Source: Microbacterium ureisolvens (GTDB lineage: Bacteria > Actinomycetota > Actinomycetes > Actinomycetales > Microbacteriaceae). Taken from it: a stretch of 64,000 nt of DNA. A program made the position numbers and the translations under genes. Of this stretch, positions 60,994 to 64,000 are shown piece after piece. Positions within the stretch are counted from its first letter, which is position 1. Each line of letters opens with the position of its first letter. The notes below the pieces were generated by a model, which was given only the letters and a program-made list of their open reading frames with translations, made no database searches and had not been told where the DNA came from. The DNA lies in contig NZ_JAEUAX010000004.1 of the NCBI RefSeq assembly GCF_019511645.1, positions 1 through 64,000 of the forward strand. The letters are read 5' to 3'.

Positions 60994-61419
60994 ATGACCG
61001 TCACGAGCGAAGCAACAACGGTATGGAAGGGCGGTCTGTTCGACGGCTCCGGCGAGACCACCTTCGTGTCTTCCGGCCTCGGGACCTTCCCCGTCAACTG
61101 GAAGGCACGCAGCGAGGGCTCGACGTCGGTCACGACGCCGGAGGAGCTCATCGCCGCCGCGCACGCGTCGTGCTTCAGCATGGCCTTCTCGCTCGCTCTC
61201 GCGGAGAACGGCACTCCCCCGGAGTCGATCGACACGACCGCCTCGGTCACGTTCAAGCCGGGCACGGGCATCACCGGCAGCCACCTGAACGTCAATGCCG
61301 TGGTGCCGGGACTCGAACCCGAGGACTTCGAGCGACTCGCCCAGAGCGCGAAGGCCGGCTGCCCCGTCTCGCAGGCCCTGGCGGGCATCGAGATCACGAT
61401 CGAGGCCACGCTTGCCTGA
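60994..61419 (+). CDS. OsmC family peroxiredoxin-like protein
   Basis: The 141-residue OsmC/Ohr-fold protein has the two active cysteines in AAAHASCFSMAFS and AKAGCPVSQAL and a KFNWKARSEG-like basic stretch (NWKARSEGSTS). It reduces organic hydroperoxides. The name OsmC rather than Ohr follows the TTPEELIAAAHASCF pattern. ATG 60994 is preceded by GAGGAGG. Confidence 0.92.
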   Translation: MTVTSEATTVWKGGLFDGSGETTFVSSGLGTFPVNWKARSEGSTSVTTPEELIAAAHASCFSMAFSLALAENGTPPESIDTTASVTFKPGTGITGSHLNVNAVVPGLEPEDFERLAQSAKAGCPVSQALAGIEITIEATLA

Positions 61420-62341
61420 AGGCCCTCCGGGCGATGACGGCGGTCGGCGGATCGTCGTCGCCGGCGCGTCCGGCCTCATCGGCCGGGCGCTCGTCGACAG
61501 CCTCCGCGCCGACGGCATCGCCGTGACCAGGCTGGTCCGCCGCCCGGCAGAGGTCGCCGACGAGGTCGAATGGCTCACCACGGGCGAGCCCCTGAATCCG
61601 GCGGTGCTCGAAGGCGCCCACGCCGTGATCGGACTCAACGGCGCGAGCATCGGGCGATTCCCCTGGACGTCGGGGTACAAGAGCACCCTGCTGTGGTCGC
61701 GCATAGCGCCGACGCGTGCGCTCGCCCGCGCGGTACGGGAGCTCGGCACCGGTGCCCCGCACTTCGTGTCGGCGTCGGCCGTCGGCTACTACGGCTCACG
61801 CCCGGGGGCCGTGCTCACGGAGAACGCGGCTCGCGGCGAGTCGTTCCTCGCGGACCTGTGCGGCGAGTGGGAGGGTGCGGCCTTCGGCGCGGGAACGGAT
61901 GCTGCGGTCTCGGTGCTCCGCACGGCGCCGGTCGTGCACCCCGACGGCGTGCTGAAGCCGCTGATGCTTCTGACCAGCCTCGGTCTCTCCGGCCCGATAG
62001 GCCGGGGAACGCAGGCGTGGCCGTGGATCTCGCTCGAGGACGAGGTGCGGGCGATCCGCCACGTCATCGACGCCCGCCTCACCGGGCCGGTGAACCTCTC
62101 GGGGCCGACCCGCGCCACGGCGAACGACCTCGGGTTCGCCCTCGCGGTGCGGATGAACCGGCCGTTCCTGCTGCGCGCGCCGGTGTGGGGCATGAAGCTC
62201 GTGCTCGGTGCGGACGCCACCGAGGCGATCCTCACCGCCGACGCCCACGTCGCACCCGAGGCTCTCGAGAAGTCGGGTTTCGTGTTCTCGAACCCGACGG
62301 TCGAGGACGCGGTCGCGGCGGCCGTGCCTGCAGCAGCCTGA
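61412..62341 (+). CDS. TIGR01777-type epimerase (SDR39U1 family)
   Basis: The 309-residue SDR-like protein has the cofactor loop VVAGASGLIGRAL, NGASIGRFPWTSGYKSTLLWSR, and SASAVGYYGSRPG, with the DUF1731 C-terminal domain (PFLLRAPVWGMKLVLG). It resembles human SDR39U1; substrate unknown. The only upstream in-frame start is TTG 61412, which overlaps the last 8 nt of osmC, so the start is unusual but well constrained. Confidence 0.85.
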   Translation: MPEGPPGDDGGRRIVVAGASGLIGRALVDSLRADGIAVTRLVRRPAEVADEVEWLTTGEPLNPAVLEGAHAVIGLNGASIGRFPWTSGYKSTLLWSRIAPTRALARAVRELGTGAPHFVSASAVGYYGSRPGAVLTENAARGESFLADLCGEWEGAAFGAGTDAAVSVLRTAPVVHPDGVLKPLMLLTSLGLSGPIGRGTQAWPWISLEDEVRAIRHVIDARLTGPVNLSGPTRATANDLGFALAVRMNRPFLLRAPVWGMKLVLGADATEAILTADAHVAPEALEKSGFVFSNPTVEDAVAAAVPAAA

Positions 62342-62353
62342 TCCTGCGCGGGT

Positions 62354-62803
62354 TCAGGCGAGGCGGTCGGTCTTCTCGAGGCGGATGGCCGCCCGCACGG
62401 CTTCCCGCGCGCGCCGCCGGTCCCCGGCGGCGTCATAGGCGAGTCCGAGCCGGTACCACGCTCGCCAGTCGTCGGGGTGCGCCTCGACCTCGGCGCGGTA
62501 CGCGGGGAAGACGGCGTCGCCATCCTCGCGCAGCACACGCCCGCTCGGACGCACTGCGACCTCGTCCTGCGTGAGCGCACCCTCCGCCTCGAGCCGGGTG
62601 CCGAGCTGCTGCGCGCGCACCCCGAACCACAGCTCACGCCCGAGCGCCCACGCGGCGATGAGCGGGAGCACGACGAGAGCGGCGCCCATCGCGACGCCGA
62701 CGGGGTCACCGCTGACCAGCAGAAGCCACGCGCGCTGCCCGACGAGCACGATGTACAGCGCGAGCAGCGCCGCCATGACGGCGACGCCGATTCGGGCGCT
62801 CAT
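62354..62803 (-). CDS. Membrane protein with TPR-like C-terminus
   Basis: The 149-residue product has two transmembrane helices (about 5-27 and 34-54) and a cytoplasmic tail with a TPR-like repeat: DDWRAWYRLGLAYDAAGDRRRAREAVRAA (residues roughly 110-140). Function unknown. Its ATG overlaps the dapB stop (ATGA), so it is expressed with dapB; the pairing looks conserved but has no known meaning. Confidence 0.8.
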   Translation of the reverse strand: MSARIGVAVMAALLALYIVLVGQRAWLLLVSGDPVGVAMGAALVVLPLIAAWALGRELWFGVRAQQLGTRLEAEGALTQDEVAVRPSGRVLREDGDAVFPAYRAEVEAHPDDWRAWYRLGLAYDAAGDRRRAREAVRAAIRLEKTDRLA

Positions 62804-63615
62804 GCGCCGGTCGCGCGGGCGACCTGGCCGGGCACTCCGCCCTCGTCGACGGGTCGGCCGTCGGGCTCGGCGGCACGGCGGCCGACGCCGATGTCGATCA
62901 GGCTGTCGAGGCCGACGACGACACCCGAGGCGTCGCGTGCAGCAGCGAGGGCGAGACGGATGCCGGGACCGTAGGCCTGCGCGGGCTCGACGGTGTCGTG
63001 CACGATCGTGAGCGACTCCCCCGCCCCCGAGAGGATCGTCTCCTGGCGGGCGACGACGCCCGGGCGGCGGAGCGAGTGGATCGGCACGCTCGCGACCTGC
63101 TGACCTCGGGCACGCTGGTCGACGTGGGGCGACTCGACCGGGCCGACTCCGTCGCGCGCAGCGGCGATGAGCTCGGCCGTGCGCACTGCCGTGCCGCTCG
63201 GCGAATCGATCTTGGTCTCACGATGCGCCTCGACGATCTCGATCGACGGGAAGAACGGCGCCGCCGCGGCGGCGAGAGCAGAGCCCAGCACCGAGCCCAG
63301 TGAGAAGTTGGGGATGAAGACCGCCCCCGTGCCGGCGGCGTCGACGAGCGGGCGAACCAGCGCGATCCGCTCGGCCGACCACCCGGAGGTGCCGACGAGC
63401 ACGTTGATGCCGCGCTCGATCGCGGCGCGGACGACGTCGATCGAGACCGCGGGCGTCGACGCGTCGACCACCAGGTCGGCGCCTTCGAGCTCCGACAGCT
63501 CCGAACGGGACGACAGCACCGCGCTGACCTCGAAACCGGGTTCTGCCTCGACCACGTCGCGGATGATCGCGCCGAGCTTTCCGGTGCCGCCGACGATGGC
63601 CACGCGTGTCGTCAT
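62800..63615 (-). CDS. dapB: 4-hydroxy-tetrahydrodipicolinate reductase
   Basis: The 271-residue NAD(P)H enzyme follows DapA in DAP synthesis. The cofactor loop is IVGGTGKLGA, and the catalytic region reads EAHRETKIDSPSGTA, keeping the acid/base His and Lys although the second His of the usual HH pair is replaced by Arg. A ~20-residue hydrophilic tail extends the normal C-terminus. ATG 63615 lies 6 nt after TAGGAT. Confidence 0.94.
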   Translation of the reverse strand: MTTRVAIVGGTGKLGAIIRDVVEAEPGFEVSAVLSSRSELSELEGADLVVDASTPAVSIDVVRAAIERGINVLVGTSGWSAERIALVRPLVDAAGTGAVFIPNFSLGSVLGSALAAAAAPFFPSIEIVEAHRETKIDSPSGTAVRTAELIAAARDGVGPVESPHVDQRARGQQVASVPIHSLRRPGVVARQETILSGAGESLTIVHDTVEPAQAYGPGIRLALAAARDASGVVVGLDSLIDIGVGRRAAEPDGRPVDEGGVPGQVARATGA

Positions 63616-63621
63616 GCCTCC

Positions 63622-63627
63622 ATCCTA
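63622..63627 (-). promoter_or_regulatory. -10 box of leaderless dapB promoter
   Basis: The minus strand reads TAGGAT, then 6 nt, then the ATG of dapB. Confidence 0.6.
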
Positions 63628-63675
63628 GGCGGCGGCCCCGCGACCGGCCGGGCCGGCGGGACCGTGGCGGGCGCC

Positions 63676-63681
63676 TAGGCT
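63676..63681 (+). promoter_or_regulatory. -10 box of leaderless promoter for the last gene
   Basis: TAGGCT ends 6 nt before the GTG at 63688. Confidence 0.55.
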
Positions 63682-63687
63682 GGAGGC

Positions 63688-64000
63688 GTGGTGACCCTCC
63701 GCCCCTCCCCCGTCGACGCGCCCGACGCCCACGCCCTCCTCGCCGAGTACTTCCGGACCCGCACCGAAGGTTTCGCCGAACAGGGCGTCGCGTACCGCAC
63801 GACCTTCCCCGACCCGGCGGCCTTCGTGCCGCCCGCCGGCGTCTTCGTCGTGCTCGACGACGACGAGGGCGTCGCACAGGGTTGCGGCGGCATCCGGCTC
63901 GTCCCCGAGGGTCCGCTCGGCACGCGGTACGAGCTGAAGCACCTGTACCTGAGGCCGGTCACCCGCGGACGCGGTTGGGGGCGGCTGCTCGTCGAGGACC
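63688..64000 (+). CDS. GNAT family acetyltransferase, 5' part (runs off window end)
   Basis: The open plus-strand frame starts at GTG 63688 (or 63691) and reads VVTLRPSPVDAPDAHALLAEYF, then a GNAT core: GVFVVLDDDEGVAQGCGGIRLV, HLYLRPVTRGRGWGRLLVED (about 85-104), which is the acetyl-CoA loop. About 104 codons are present and the gene continues past the edge. Divergent from dapB. Substrate unknown. Confidence 0.88.
   Translation, partial: MVTLRPSPVDAPDAHALLAEYFRTRTEGFAEQGVAYRTTFPDPAAFVPPAGVFVVLDDDEGVAQGCGGIRLVPEGPLGTRYELKHLYLRPVTRGRGWGRLLVED

Overview
The window is 64 kb of ordinary chromosomal backbone from a high-GC Gram-positive actinobacterium, most likely Microbacterium or a close relative in Microbacteriaceae. 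Four things point there: base composition near 70% GC, the 16S rRNA 5' sequence, bifunctional PriA in the histidine pathway, and the gene order ftsK-pgsA-cinA-clgR-DUF3046-recA-recX-miaB-miaA-dapF-hflX-lexA. I see no prophage, insertion sequence, CRISPR array, integrase or tRNA gene.

Layout. 1-797: 5' end of a 16S rRNA gene on the minus strand, with its leader, boxA and promoter. 798-6534: UdgX uracil-DNA glycosylase, a DUF4184 membrane protein, tyrS, a divergent satD/membrane-protein pair behind an AT-rich repeat cluster, and argH. 6644-13073: the arginine operon argC-J-B-D-F followed by a membrane acyltransferase; no argR or argG is present. 13321-17935: an epimerase and pheS-pheT. 17987-21393: the glutamate ABC transporter gluABCD with intercistronic hairpins. 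21483-24470: an rRNA methyltransferase, the infC-rpmI-rplT operon and a divergent DUF1844 gene. 24463-29901: hisC-hisB-hisH-priA-sseB and a PLP decarboxylase. 29969-32903: a LysM SOS-type protein divergent from lexA, then a membrane protein. 32900-36292: metF-metE. 36568-43480: S9 peptidase, hflX, an RsmC-like methyltransferase, dapF and an orphan cytochrome b. 43467-51333: GNAT, miaA, miaB, a phosphotransferase, recX, recA, DUF3046, clgR, cinA and pgsA. 51394-64000: ftsK, GNAT, rnj, dapA, SDR, folA, thyA, then a thioredoxin/DUF4395/OsmC/epimerase run, a TPR protein, dapB and a partial GNAT gene.

The genes serve lysine/DAP (dapA, dapB, dapF), arginine, histidine and methionine synthesis, thymidylate and folate supply, translation, glutamate uptake, and the SOS/DNA-repair response (lexA, recA, recX, the LysM protein, UdgX).

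The more unusual signals are these. (i) An orphan QcrB-like cytochrome b has lost exactly the two heme bH ligands and kept the two bL ligands. (ii) The octamer ACGGATGC is far more frequent on both strands than composition predicts. (iii) At least 22 genes have a TANNNT -10 box 6-9 nt before the start codon, so they are predicted to make leaderless mRNA. (iv) A four-box AGCT repeat cluster precedes satD. (v) LexA-box candidates lie at recA and over the LysM promoter. (vi) infC appears to start at ATC. Start choices, promoters and hairpins were read by eye and are inferences.
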